Origin: Bigelowiella natans CCMP2755
Lineage: Eukaryota; Cercozoa; Chlorarachniophyceae
Direction: 5' to 3'
Assembly (NCBI GenBank): GCA_000320545.1
Contig: ADNK01000880.1
Span: forward strand, 1-55,653
Length of the DNA: 55,653 nucleotides
Of this stretch, positions 23,281-34,647 are shown one piece after another (position 1 is the stretch's first letter; every line of letters begins with the position of its first letter). Below the pieces are notes generated by a model that made no database searches, had not been told where the DNA came from, and saw nothing but the letters and a program-made list of their open reading frames with translations. The position numbers and the translations under genes were made by a program.

Positions 23281-25206
23281 TTATGACCTCTTTATCGCCT
23301 TGACCCAAGCTTGCGCTTCGTGGGATAGGCAGCAGATATGATACTGTTTCCCCTTGGTGTGCAGGACGAAGTTCTTGCGGTTCTTGTGCTCCGCGACGAT
23401 GTTGTCGGCCCACGGTATCTCTCCCCTAAGCTTCATGGCGTTGGGGTCCACGTAGAGTATTCTAGGGAAGCTGGTGAGGATGAGCTGCCGCCTCTTCGAG
23501 AACAAGCTCACCCCGCTAAAACTCCTCTTCTGTATCAACCCAGTGAAGACTACCTTTTCGCCGTGTATTAGAAACTGCGACCAGCTCCTCGCCGCCTGCT
23601 GCTTCTCCCCCTCTTCTTTCCCCTCCGCACCCCCGTCGTTATTGTTTCCGCTGCTACTCCTGCTGGTGCTTCTGCTACGGGGGGGGGCAGCAGTTACACC
23701 AACGCCACCGGCGGTTGCGATCTTCACGTTTTTCGTCGACATGATCAAATCTTTAATCTTGGGCTCGTTCCACGTAGGAGCGGGGGTTGTGGGGAGATTC
23801 TCCCAGTCTATGGAGGAAGAGGAGGTGGCGAAGAAGCTATGAGCTTTGATCTCTGACACAGAGGGCCGTTTCGAGGCGTCTACGACAAGAAGTTTTTTTA
23901 TCAAGTCCTTTGCTGTCGGATCAAGATCCTCAGGGTATTCCGGCGCTGCCTGCATCACTTGCTGGATGGTCAGGTACTCACTCGCTCCCTTGAATGGTGG
24001 CCGGCCGACGAGCATATGGTATATTATGCACCCGAGACTCCAGAAGTCGCACGCTGGGGTTTGTTCCTTGCCATCCAGCACTTCAGGGGATACGTACTCC
24101 GCTGTGCCTACGCAAGAATCATCCTCGCTTCTAGTGTCGACGACTGAGCTGGCTACACTGCCGCGCCCGCCGCTTTTTCTCCCACTGCTACTGCTGGTGC
24201 TATCGTACCGTTTCTTCATTTGGTGATGAATCTTGCCTCCTACACCCCTTAAATTGTCGCCTTCTTCGTCATTGTGAGTCTCTCTTTTTATTTTTCCTTC
24301 CTGATGTTTTCTGCTGCTGCTGCTGCTACTACTGTTATTGTCGTCGTTGCCATCAAATTCCCCGTCATCATCACTACTCCTCGTAATACTCCGGATGTTC
24401 TTGCTCCTTTTCTTGCTAATTTTCGGCGGTTTCTTTGACAGTCTACCCGCAGTCCCGAAGTCAGTGAGTTTTAAATGCCGATCCCTCGTGAGCAAGAGGT
24501 TTTCAGGCTTCAGGTCGCGGTGCACAATGCCCTGCTTCTGATGCAGATATTCAAGGACATTCACGATCTCTGCTGTGAAGAATTGTGCCACACGAAGTGG
24601 AAGTGTTCCCATCCGCTGGATTAACTCGAACAGCTCCCCCCCCGGCACCACCTACCACCGAATGAAACACAAACTGAATGACCCTGTGCGTGAAAGCTTA
24701 GTCACTATTATGATGTTGCCACCTCTAACATGAAATAAACGGAGTGCGCATCCTGAAAAGTGAGATGCAGGTGTACTATACTAGGATGGTTGCACGAGCT
24801 CAATATATCCTAAATGTTATAGAAATGCACAGAAATTAACCGTCAACATAAATGATATGCGAAGAAATAGTTGAAGCGCGGTTTCAAAGTTTGCGATGAT
24901 CGATGTTACCCGCTCCTGCATTACTGCTCGAATCTTTTTATTCTTTTTGACATGGTGTTTATCCATTATCTTGGCTGCATAGCATTTGCCATCCACCAAA
25001 CTTGTGGCTTGGTAGACGCGCGCATAAGAACCTGAATCATGATTATATTCCCTTCAATCGATCGGAACCTCACTTCTCTTTGCTGAAATAGTAAAATTGA
25101 ATTCACCTTCTCCCAACAGTTCTCCAAATTTAAAGTCTTTTGGCCCGAGCTTGTGCTTGCCGCCTGGCGTTCGGGGGGAAGTGCTGCTGCTTGATGTATT
25201 ACTCAT
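23281..25206 (-). CDS. PDPK1: 3-phosphoinositide-dependent protein kinase 1 homologue
   Basis: AGC master kinase that phosphorylates the activation loops of AKT, S6K and PKC-type kinases. Exons: 25206-25107, 25031-24910, 24809-24723 and 24651-23281, all phases closing, about 559 aa. Start MSNTSSSSTSPRT. The kinase domain shows GELLGEGSYARVYQA (P-loop), KCYAAKIMDK (VAIK lysine), VVPGGELFELI (hinge), HRDLKPENLLL, DFGTAG, CVGTAEYVSPEVL (PDK1-type activation segment), DFWSLGCIIYHML and KRPSVSEI. The C-terminal PH domain (SFSGVSLFSKRRQLILT, LRGEIPWADN, FVLHTKGKQYHICCL) closely follows the PDK1 PH pattern, including the phosphoinositide-binding basic residues. Unusual: a low-complexity Ser/Lys/Asp-rich insertion of about 110 residues lies between DFG and the activation-segment motif. 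It might be an unrecognised intron, but the frame is open throughout. Confidence 0.96.
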
Positions 25207-26065
25207 ATTTCAATTCTCACCGTTTGCCAACAAGTGGTTCCCTTCTCGGAATATGTTCTCTAAAGGTTCTTGTTAATTTCGAGCTCTTCTATAGTTTCTT
25301 ACTTCTTTGGTACCGCAACAGCTAAACCACCTCGCCGTTATGACAGCAAGAAAATGGATCGCTTCTTTCTTCTGTCAGTACTGTTCTAGATTTCAGGGCC
25401 GCATCCAGAGATGTTATCCAAATTTAAATACTTTGGGTGGAGCTTTTGACTTTGAGTTTCGACCCGCGTGGCTCCGGATAAGGGCGACTCTCCTCCCCCT
25501 TTCCGTCCCCTCTTTTTATGAAGTTTCGATCAGAGGCAAATCAGCCTTATCTCTCCTGAAATCAGAACAATGCATGCAGATTCAGTTATGAAATTTCGAT
25601 TTCTGCAGCCCGTTTTTGTTATCTTAACAAATACACATATCCATTCATTGTCATGTGCAACTTGTCGCAGGAAAAGCTAGTGTCAACGTTGTGTCTGAAT
25701 GGAAGATTTCAGGCCGAGTTTTCCCTTATGAAGGAATAACCTCTGATATGTATCTACGACATGTGGTATTGGGTGACGCAATAACACTTAGATGCTTGGA
25801 CGTCCGTTGATCGGGTCGACGACTCTGGATTGATGTTTTTATATAACGACAACAAGAAATGAGAGTCGCAGGATCGCATCGGGAACCGTTGGACTCTAAG
25901 CCTCGGATCCCAGATCGGGAAAGTTCTCAGGTGGGAAATATTTACGTAAAAACGTCTTAACAGGTTGTCGCATGTCATTCTATTAGGTCTTTTATGAATC
26001 TATTTTCTGACGTCTGCAGATGCACCTGCTGAAGAACGAGGTCGAACGGAAAGCCTGCTTCCAAG
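25207..26065. other. Head-to-head spacer
   Basis: Between the PDK1 start (-) and the start of the next gene (+). No microsatellite. It probably carries the promoters of both genes. No motif is confidently recognised. Confidence 0.4.
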
Positions 26066-28102
26066 ATGGATTGGCTCTTCTCTTCGAAACCTGCGCCCGC
26101 CCCTCCTTCCCCCCCTTCGGTTACTCCAGCTCGGACACTTTCCAGCGGAGATGTCCAAGGTTGGGTGAAAGTGAACAAGAACCCTCTGTGGGTTCCAGTT
26201 ATAGCTAAAACAAACCAGGGACATGTCTTCCAGAGGAAGAGGATGGACAACGGCGTGCAGGTTGATGCCTTACTGTGTTATTTCTTCTCTGCAAGTATAA
26301 TAGGAAGCATCCCCTGCGCATTATCTCCTTTAGGTGTGGACAGATCGCGGTTATCTCTTCATGAACGTACCAGAAGAGATGGTCAACGGAACACAGGTAG
26401 TCTACGCATGTGAATTATGCTCACTGACTAGTCTGAAGCGACGCGTCTGTAGTTGTAAGTTGAGTTTAGTCCAATGAAATAATATCTTGGGCGTTATCCC
26501 ATTCATACTCTCTTCTTCTCCTCCTCCTCTCTTTTTCTTCTTCTTCTTCTTCTTCTTCTTCTTCTTCTTCTCTTTCTTCTAGGTTGGAACGAACCACATC
26601 CTCAGCGCAAACACGACAATTGAGTTGGATGTGAAAAGACCAGCGAATCTGTATGTCATCACTGAGAAGCCGGGTCAAAATGCAGCGAGAGATGGAGGGA
26701 TCATATCGGAAATGCGGGAGCAGGTCAGCATCGCACTTCTTATCAAAGCGAAAACTAATCTAAGGACATACTGTGTTCGGCTCTAACAGGGATGGAGCGT
26801 GATGCTCGATGCCCCTACTATTAACGGATCTGCCTATGGACAAAAGACGCAGGTATTTGGCCGTATATTTTGTTCATAGTCGCATCCATCCTTCTCATAT
26901 CCTCTCCTAATATCTTAGATTGTGCTGCGTCTGCCTGTCGCCCCTGGAATCGTGCGCCTACCCAGTTCTAAATCCGAACTCTGTGTCAGTATTGTCGCTG
27001 TAAGTAGAGGACCCGTAACAGGCCAGAACAATGACAGCAAGGCGGGGAATTGTGGTGTTACGCGCATGACAGAAGAGGAGCAGCCCTCTTCCTCATCAGA
27101 CCGAACTTACCTGTGCGAACGAATGGTTAGAGAGACTAAATACAAGTATCCCTTGCTGCAGTACTCCGATATTGACATAGCAGCATCCTACGACCCACAG
27201 AGGGCGGCAACACCTACGCAAATGTATTCTTTGAACTTTGAACATCAGCAACTTGGATTCGCCCTTGAGGAGGTGGGTAGGAGAGTAGTCTGCGCTGGTG
27301 AGAAGGGAGAGGAGTACTTTGTATTACCTTCATCTTTCCTGGTTTCTTCGTACCTCATACTTTTCTTTTTCTGTCTTCTGTATCACCAGACTGTGCTCCG
27401 TGCTATTGCAAAGAAAAAACTGCAAGTGAAGTTAGAGAGAGAGCGTTGGCAACATGAGGACGAGGAGAAAGACCAGAAAGACGGGGCTGATGGCCAAGGG
27501 AAACAGAGCAAGAGGAGGAAGAAGAACGAGAAGAAAAATGATACGGCGGTCATCGTCGATAAGGATCATAGAGAAGAAGATGTGCGAACTCTTTTTGCTC
27601 TTTAAATACCATAGTGCTGGTATATATAGCTTAAAGAATATATATTTTCCAACTTTTAGGCGAAGATGAAAGCGGAGGCAGGGGAATCAATGGCGATAGA
27701 AACCGTACAACCGGTAAGATTTAGAAAGGGCAAGAAAAAATTGACGATGAATATCAATTTCGATCCCTCTGAAAATACTGAATGTTAACATGACGTTTTA
27801 GGAAGTGCCAATTGTCGAGATATCAGCAGCAAACGTACTAGTTCGAACCCCATCGCAAATCTCAGAAGGCGCCGTGAAAGTTACCGCATGCATGGTATTG
27901 TTTTTGAGTCATGAGCTCCGACAAGCTCGGGGCTGCATTAGATGATGCATGCGACATCGCTTGACGACAGCGACTGAACCGATGATGATAATGATGAAAA
28001 AGTGTATCATGGCGCTGAGCAATTTTTAAATTTTGTATCCCCCTCTCCAATTATTCTGAACTTCTTTGTGGTGCTACTTAGGTTGTGGAAGACAGTAGAT
28101 AG
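26066..28102 (+). CDS. Uncharacterised protein with possible beta-sandwich domain
   Basis: Exons: 26066-26260, 26334-26396, 26583-26723, 26790-26852, 26919-27272, 27390-27581, 27660-27713, 27802-27894 and 28082-28102, about 391 aa. Alternatively the last exon reads through to a TGA at 27943. Starts MDWLFSSKPAPAPPSPP. Residues about 25-190 are rich in beta-strand-like alternation: DVQGWVKVNKNPLWVPVIA, VWTDRGYLFMNVPEE, TTIELDVKRPANLYVITEK, GWSVMLDAPTINGS and IVLRLPVAPGIVRLP. From memory this spacing resembles a domain seen in bacterial (planctomycete-type) glycosidase-associated proteins. That is weak inference. The C-terminal part is a charged Lys/Glu coiled-coil-like stretch. Two internal segments (27000-27161, beginning with a perfect GTAAGT donor, and 27273-27389) have intron-like borders and lengths divisible by three, so isoforms are possible. 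No function can be assigned. Confidence 0.7.
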
Positions 28103-29828
28103 TCAAAAGATAAAGGATGGTTGCGACGTTTTCTAGTGAGTCCTCCTCAAGTACCAAAGTTAATCGGAAGCTGTTACAAATTGAAATAGCAAACATAATT
28201 TTTTACAACTTAGAGGACACATATCAATATACCCAATAAGTGTGTAAGCTTGGACGTATGCAACACGATTACAGTCCCCTCTCCTCTATTAAAGAATAAT
28301 AATTTGAATTTTCTGCAGTGAACTAGTGCTTTAATTTGGGTAGCGTGCGGTATGACGAGGATGATAATGATGGAAGTGAGCTCCTGCATGCGATGTGGAG
28401 TTAACTTTTTCCAATTCGAGCTTAAGAAGACGTCCGTCATTGGTGGCGACAAGCTACTCTTTACTGTCTATGGATCCCTGCTTATATCATAGAAACTAGT
28501 TTTCCCCCCCCTCTACATCATACAAGATTTCCCGATCTATCGCCCTGATGCTCTGCTTGATCTCCCTGAAGTGCAAAACGCTGTCGCTATTCATAGGCAT
28601 ACCTAGATATACAGCAAATAATCGCTGGTTGCACAATTCTATTCATACGTTTTATTAATTTGTTAATCGATGTACACGCCCCTTATTAGGGCAATTTCAG
28701 TTCTGACGCTTCTATGCCACGCATCGCACACCCAGTGTTTCCTCATGAAGCCGTGTATCGCCCAACTTGATCATCGTCACATCGAGTTATAACAATGTCC
28801 TTAATAATGGATCAACTGCAATTGATGCAGCAAGACGTGTGATTCATATCGCCATTATGCTGCGATGCATGCCAGCGCATCTTGCTTGCATGTGAAGTAC
28901 ATGCATTCACAATGGTAAACAAAGAAACCCCAGGGCCTCTGCTACATCTAGCCCTTTGGAAGCGGAGGTTCTGAGATGTTTGAATAATGCTATAGCCAAA
29001 GCCTTAATGCCATGCTATGTAGTGTACACTAGTACATATGTGTACGCAGCTGCGCTTTACTATATAGGCAGCTAGCATCTAGCCAAATAAGCATCCGTAC
29101 CATCGCTTGGACGTTCGTGTGTACGTCAGAGGACTTATAAAGACTACTATGCGAAACTAATTGACTGCCATCATGGACAACCGCAATGACGACACCGAAC
29201 GACTGACACAGCAACGTACGTACAGCTGTCACGCACACAGCTGAAAAAGAAACACGAACTGTGAGACGTACCACTACGTACTAGCATCGTCTATTACATA
29301 GCTAGCTAGCGCTACGCTACACGCACGTACGACAGCGTGATATCGACGACATTATGTGGATGCTTTCAAACGAGTCATGTGCATCAAATAAGCAGAAACA
29401 AACAGATACAACATGCACAAGCGCTGTAGCCGCTGCTTTGCACACCTACACATTAGGATGACTGTTGAAAAGATTCAATCACTTTATTACACCCGTCTCG
29501 CATTATTCATGTTTTGCTGTCGACAGCTAGTGAAGTCATCGCAGCTAGCGTACGTAGCACATGACAATATGAAACGCAATCGCAAGCTGCGCGTGCAAAT
29601 TTTATTCGGCTAGTTAGGTGATGACTCGAAGGAGAGGGTGATCATTTGCATTGCATGGTTAGGATTCTTCGATCCTTGCTCGCTCGCTAGCTGGTGTTGG
29701 TCAACGGCGCAACGCCCGAAATGTTAGATGCAAGAATTAATATCATCGCAGTCTTTACATATGAGCATCATCATCATCATGTGAAGAAAAGGAATTTGTT
29801 GCCTCACGGAAACAAAAAACCGCAACTT
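28103..29828. other. Convergent intergenic gap
   Basis: AT-rich with many CATGCA and ACGTAC palindromes. No coding sequence seen. It contains copy B of the dispersed repeat at about 29380-29600. Confidence 0.6.
29380..29600 (+). repeat. Dispersed repeat family, copy B
   Basis: The block AAGCGCTGTAGCCGCTGCTT, then CATTAGGATGACTGTTGAAA, then TTACACCCGTCTCGCATTAT matches copies C and E (reverse) closely and copies A and D more loosely. It is preceded by CAAATAAGCAGAAACAAACA, matching the segment before the core in copy C. Confidence 0.75.
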
Positions 29829-30491
29829 TTATGCCAGTTTTGAGGCATGGCTGCCAGGTGCACCAAACTTCTTAGGGCGACCAGCAAGGTATTCCTTAAT
29901 TCCAGGCAGTTCCTTAAACTTTGCATGGAAAGCCATAAGCTTCTTCATGTCCTCCTCACCAACAGCCTCCTTGATCTGATCCCCAACAGGCCCGATCATC
30001 TGGTTTTCAATGTTGTGCCAAATATGTGCCTCGCCGTATCCGGGAGTCTTGCCTGCAAAGAAAGGTCCATCCCCAAGATCACCTGCAAGTTTCTTAAGCA
30101 CAGGTGCAACCTGCTTGACATAGTCTTTGAGGGATGGAAGTTTGTAATTTGGCCACATCTGCTCAGGTAGGTTCAGATAAGGATCAGCAGTTGCCATTGG
30201 ATGAGAGTTTGCCGTCTTTGCAAGCTCGGCTTGCTTCTCATCTACCACAAACTTGCCGCCCATCTCTGCCAGATGCTTGCAGATTTCAACAGTCTCAAGC
30301 TTGATCTTGCCATCTGGTTGCTCAATGTAGGGCATGTAAGGAGTCTTGTCAGACTTCATTTTGCCCCACTCCTCGAAGGTAACAAGCTTGTCCTTCATCT
30401 CCACACCACCATAGGCGGCAATCATACGACAAGGTTCACCACGTGACTGCAGACCCATAAAGTAAACCAAGGTACCCGCGTTCTTCGACAT
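29829..30491 (-). CDS. Glutathione S-transferase (sigma/mu-like), intronless
   Basis: A single 220-aa open frame starting at a true ATG, the usual length of a soluble GST. The N-terminal thioredoxin-like domain shows LVYFMGLQSRGEPCRMIAAY, with the GSH-site Tyr near residue 10, and the cis-Pro region is YMPYIEQPDGKIKLETVEI. The helical C-terminal domain includes LPSLKDYVKQVAPVLKKLAG and GDGPFFAGKTPGYGEAHIW. It ends in a Lys/Arg-rich tail, GRPKKFGAPGSHASKLA. It conjugates glutathione to electrophiles in the cytosol, or may act as a prostaglandin-D-synthase-like isomerase, as sigma GSTs can. Unlike nearly all neighbours it has no intron and no low-complexity insert. It starts only about 190 bases from a retrotransposon fragment on the other strand, so origin by retroposition or transfer is possible. 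Confidence 0.93.
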   Translation of the reverse strand: MSKNAGTLVYFMGLQSRGEPCRMIAAYGGVEMKDKLVTFEEWGKMKSDKTPYMPYIEQPDGKIKLETVEICKHLAEMGGKFVVDEKQAELAKTANSHPMATADPYLNLPEQMWPNYKLPSLKDYVKQVAPVLKKLAGDLGDGPFFAGKTPGYGEAHIWHNIENQMIGPVGDQIKEAVGEEDMKKLMAFHAKFKELPGIKEYLAGRPKKFGAPGSHASKLA

Positions 30492-30682
30492 TCTGAATAT
30501 TCTTTACAAGCAGTGCAACTCAATTCGCGTGTTGGGGTGATGAATTCTGCTGTTGATATTTACAGTAGATCCGTGAAGATATCTTGAAAACGCAAATTCG
30601 ACACAAGCGATGAAAATGCACTGGGATATTTTGACAGAGTCATGCAGATTTCTGCTAATCTTGCAAGAAATCGCATTTCCAA

Positions 30683-31640
30683 ATGATGCCACTTCTTTCT
30701 ACATGCCGAATGCTTCTTTCTGCATGCCGAAACCGATCTAGATCTAGATCTAGATCTACTTGGGATCAGGCTGATGCTCTGCGCTCAAGTTGGGGTCATG
30801 ACACTAGGTCTGTTCTTCACCGCATCACTGCCTGTGGCCTGTCTGCCTGTGGCTTGGACGTGTCAGTCAACTTGGACCAGACCTGTCCAAAACTGGTTGA
30901 TCTTGACCTCAATCGAAGAGTCAGGGCTCATCTGTCCACCAATGGCAACTTGTGTCGCAGCTTTCATTCGTGCGTCAAACCCGATGCCCCAATCTGCAAA
31001 CTCAGAGCCTGGGCGAAGAGCCACATTGGAAGGCCAGCTTCCAGATTGTTTGAGTGTCATCTCGATGATTGGCATGACAATTCAAGAGTGTTGATCAAAT
31101 TTCAGCTCCGCGCTGGGACTTGCGAAACTGAAGAACACAGGGCTGAAGTTCACAATTTGCCCCCCTCTTCCTCGGTTTGTCCTCTTTGCAATGCTGAAGT
31201 TGTTCAAAGTGTCAACCACCTCATCCATCATTGCACTCACTCATGTGCAGAGAGAAACAAACTTCTTTCGCGCATGAGATCAGCTCTGGGCCCAGCTTCT
31301 TCCTTCTGCTCTTCATTCTTTGACGCTCCAGACTCTTTCAAAACCAAAGTTCTGCTGGGGGGCCCCTCAGATGATCCAAACGCAGATCGTTGTGTGGACA
31401 TGGCCTTCAGGAAGTTTTTGCTCAGAGTGGAGGCCTTGCGCCGCCAGAACTTTGCCGCTGGTGTCATTGCTTCACAATGACTGAATCATGCCATTTTGAA
31501 AAACCAGCCAGTTGGTTTGCCAGTCATGGTCCTCACTGAAGCCAGTTCGAGGCACTGCACTTTGCACACTGCAAGTGTCTTGCAACGTTTTGGAAACGTG
31601 GTTCGTCATCATTGTTCTTGTTCTTGTTCTTGTTCTCAAG
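30683..31640 (+). mobile_element. Non-LTR (LINE) retrotransposon 3' fragment
   Basis: An open frame of about 265 codons (30683-31480) with a Cys/His cluster, CPLCNAEVVQSVNHLIHHC, preceded by LIKFQLRAGTCETEEHRAEV. The C-terminal region of many LINE reverse-transcriptase ORFs has this type of conserved C-x2-C-x(n)-H-x(3-4)-C zinc-binding motif. The frame has no reverse-transcriptase YxDD core here, so the copy is 5'-truncated. After the stop there is about 120 bases of 3' UTR, then a (TTGTTC)n tail near 31605-31637, as expected for LINEs that end in a microsatellite. A (GATCTA)n run at about 30738-30757 sits at the 5' side. Confidence 0.75.
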
Positions 31641-32060
31641 GAACCAGGGTTCTGCGCCGTCACAATTTTGTTGTCAATTGCACTTGCGAAAACGGCATGA
31701 CTTTTCCCCCACTTTTGTCTTGTCGCAACCTGTCCAGCTGTTGATTGGGTTGAACACTTGCTTTGTGAAAATGTGTGCTGTCGCAGACCCGTCCAGTTCA
31801 TCGTCATTGTTCATTGTTCATTGTTCATTGTCCGTGGCCTCGTCCCCTGACAAGCTGCTTTCATGGTGCAAACGTCTTGCAACACTTTGGAAGTGCAATT
31901 CATCATCATTGTTCATTGTTCATTGCTGCTGAGCTGGCTGTTTCACAGTCCTCACTGAAGCTAGTTCGAGGCACTGCGGTTCGTGCACTGCAAGTGTCTT
32001 GCAACACTTTGAAAGTGCAGTTCATCATCATTGTTCAGTGTTCATTGCTGCTGAGCTGGC
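31505..32060 (+). repeat. Repeated LINE 3'-UTR/tail segments (direct copies)
   Basis: The segment TCCTCACTGAAGCCAGTTCG ... GCAAGTGTCTTGCAACGTTT ... TCATCATTGTTCATTGTTCA occurs at about 31530-31640 and about 31950-32050, with a partial copy at 31880-31925. A further (ATTGTTC)n block lies at about 31803-31832. These look like nested or tandem 3' ends of the same retroelement family. Confidence 0.8.
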
Positions 32061-32905
32061 AAGAAGAGCAACCCAAGAAAGATTGAGGGTTTGTTCAACG
32101 TTCGCCGACCACGTCTAGACGCATCCCACGATCCTCTCAACCGCTCCAATGGTGACGTTTGTTTCTTTCTTTGCTTCTTGGCCTCTCTGTCGTGTGCGGA
32201 GCGTGAAGTTCTGAACGACCTTTCTGGCTTTCTGGAAGCAGAGCGTTTTCCACTTTCCATTTTCTTGTGTCCGAAAGTCCGAAGTGCTTCCAGTGCAGCA
32301 CGGGGGTGCTGTCAGAAGTGGTGCTCAAAGGTGGAACGAAAGATCCGCATCACCAGGAAAACGTGCACAATGAGCATGCTGCTGGGGCTTTGAAGCACGA
32401 GCTTGAAAAAGCTCGCAAGGAGAACGATCTCACAGCACTCTTTTTGGGAGCGAATCAAGACACCATGCTGACCAGACAAGCATTCACATCTAGACGTGCT
32501 TCAGAGAGCACACTCTGTGACTGCAAACTTCGATGTCGCTTGCGCCTTGCAAAGAAGAAGCCGAAAATTTCAGTCATCATGCCGCCGTCCAAGCAACGCA
32601 AGAACGTCGAGGGCCTTGAAGATGCGACCAGCTGCTCTCGAAACACCTGCCAAGTTCACAACCATGTCATGGATCTCTCTCACTGAAGTGACGTTGTTCT
32701 TGCACGATGTCTTGCACTCAACATCAAAGTTCCCACCTGACACGTGCATTGCAGTCCAGCAGTTTCGCATTGCATCTGCAACGTGTGGACTTGCAAAATT
32801 TTGAGGATGGACGTTGTGATGGTGTGATGCAACGTCCGCGCAGCGCACACTGGCAGCCACTTTTCTTTCCTGTGACCACCTTTCGGCTGACTCGTCGGGA
32901 AGACC
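32061..32905. other. Segment between inverted LINE tails; possible transposon ORF remnant
   Basis: The plus-strand frame 32267-32686 reads ESPKCFQCSTGVLSEVVLKG and then ENVHNEHAAG. The Cys-x2-Cys then His-x2-His layout faintly recalls FLYWCH or other transposase-associated zinc modules. Several other frames are also open. I cannot identify it; it is probably decayed mobile-element sequence. Confidence 0.35.
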
Positions 32906-33060
32906 GCCATCAGTGAACAATGAACAATGAACAATGAACAATGAACAATGATGACGAATTACATTTCCAAAGTGTTGCAAGACATTTGCAGTGTTCGAAA
33001 TGCAGTGCCTCGAACTTGCAAACTGGCTTCAGTGAGGACTGTGACCAGCAAATCAACTAG
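32906..33060 (-). repeat. Inverted copy of the LINE 3' tail
   Basis: (GAACAAT)n at about 32914-32950 is followed by the reverse complement of the segment found near 31530-31640 (CTGGCTTCAGTGAGGACTGT at its end). Together with the direct copies it brackets 32061-32905 in opposite orientation. Confidence 0.85.
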
Positions 33061-34217
33061 CTGGTTTTTCGCCAAAGAGAAAGTCCGGGGTCCGGGAAGG
33101 CTTCCCCCACCTGGTCTGACCAAGCTGATCTGTGGGCGGCAGGTCACTGAAGGGGATCATTGTGGGACAGGGCTTGGTGAAGATTCATCACGGGGCGGGG
33201 AGACGTTCGGGAACTCGACTTGTGTCACCGTTCTTCTTCCTTGATTTTCCTAGACTCTGAGTTGGTCGTCTCATCTGCGGAGGCTGTGACCTCATTCACG
33301 GCCTCGCGCACGATGGTTCTAAGTTCAGTTTCCAGCTGTGCAAGTGTAAGTGCGATCGATGAATTCCCGGGTCGCACACACCGTGCAGCAGTGGGGCAGT
33401 TGGTGAGGCTGCGGGAGGCGCTGCTGGTGAAATTGCACGTCGAGGGATTCCATCCGATTGTTTCATTGACTGTGCTCTTTTTTTGCATTGTCGCAGTATT
33501 AAATTCGCACCAATTAGCACGAAATGTGAGAAATTCTGGAGGTTACGCTCGAGCTAACCTGTCGCTGCAGCAGCAAACACATACGAAGACGACAGGCTGG
33601 GGTGGGAGGGCTTGGCCACGGACACGAAATAAATCTGCGACAACCAGCATGACAACCGACCCCAGATGGGTTGTATCTGACAGGTACATAGACTTCACAA
33701 TTTCTAAGTTGACTGCTTGAACAACGACCTTCAACTCAGCATAAAGCTGGCTCTGACCTTCCAGTTATTCATCATCGCGCTACTCCAGCTAAGAGCACCA
33801 TCGAATAATGTAAGCATGACAGCAACGCTTTGAGCAATTATAATATCAAGAAATAAATAACAAACTGCTGCAGTGAATGAGCACACGTACGTTCCACAAG
33901 AGCTGCACTGAGCTAGTACTATTGACATTGTGCAACTCTTACATGTGTAGCCCACACACCGTATGTCGTTGTGGATCTAGGCCTATGGCAAAATTCCTGC
34001 GATTAATAGGCGATATTAGCGTTGCCTCCCCAAAATCACTTGCCTTATTGATGGTTTCGACAGAAGGTGAAGCGAACGTTACACCAACTTGCTGCTCCTA
34101 GCATCGGTGTGACACTTGTCTGGCTGGCAAACCTCCACGGGTGCAATTTCATCTCTCGAACGGATGTTTAGTTGAATTAACCAATCGCCTCCTTTCCTGC
34201 ACGCGCCACCAACACAG
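33061..34217. other. Unassigned stretch
   Basis: No recognisable gene. A minus-strand frame (33225-33488) includes LAQLETELRTIVREAVNEVT, which is amphipathic and could be coding. A plus-strand frame opening at 33986, MAKFLRLIGDISVASPKSLA, could be an upstream exon of the membrane-protein gene that follows. Neither can be confirmed. Confidence 0.3.
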
Positions 34218-34602
34218 GTTGAGCGGATTCGGGTGGCAATTCTTCTTATTCTGCTCTACGTTTATCGTCTTCCTTGGCTCCGTTGGTGCGTGTTATGTTT
34301 GGTACGTCCAACGTGCTATTAGCAGCAGAACACCTCTTGAAATTGCTATATATTATGGGAGGGAAGCGATGAAGGATAGGCAAATCATACACACATACTC
34401 TCCTGGGGGAGGGGAGAAGACAGAGAGAGAGAGATGGAAGTGAAGAATGGTAAAAGTGTCATTTAAAGTGTTTTTCAATGTATTCTGAGACTGCGCTTCT
34501 TTTTTTCTTCAACGTGATAAGTGCGTCCTAATTTGCAACGTCAGCTACGTCATTACGAAAGCACAGTATATTTCTGCCCAATTGAGATCCTCGTTGCCAA
34601 AA

Positions 34603-34647
<45 letters not shown>

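Noticed and set aside
30863-31075. Minus-strand ORF opposite the LINE fragment
   Set aside because: It is a shadow of the plus-strand LINE frame, which has the recognisable zinc motif.
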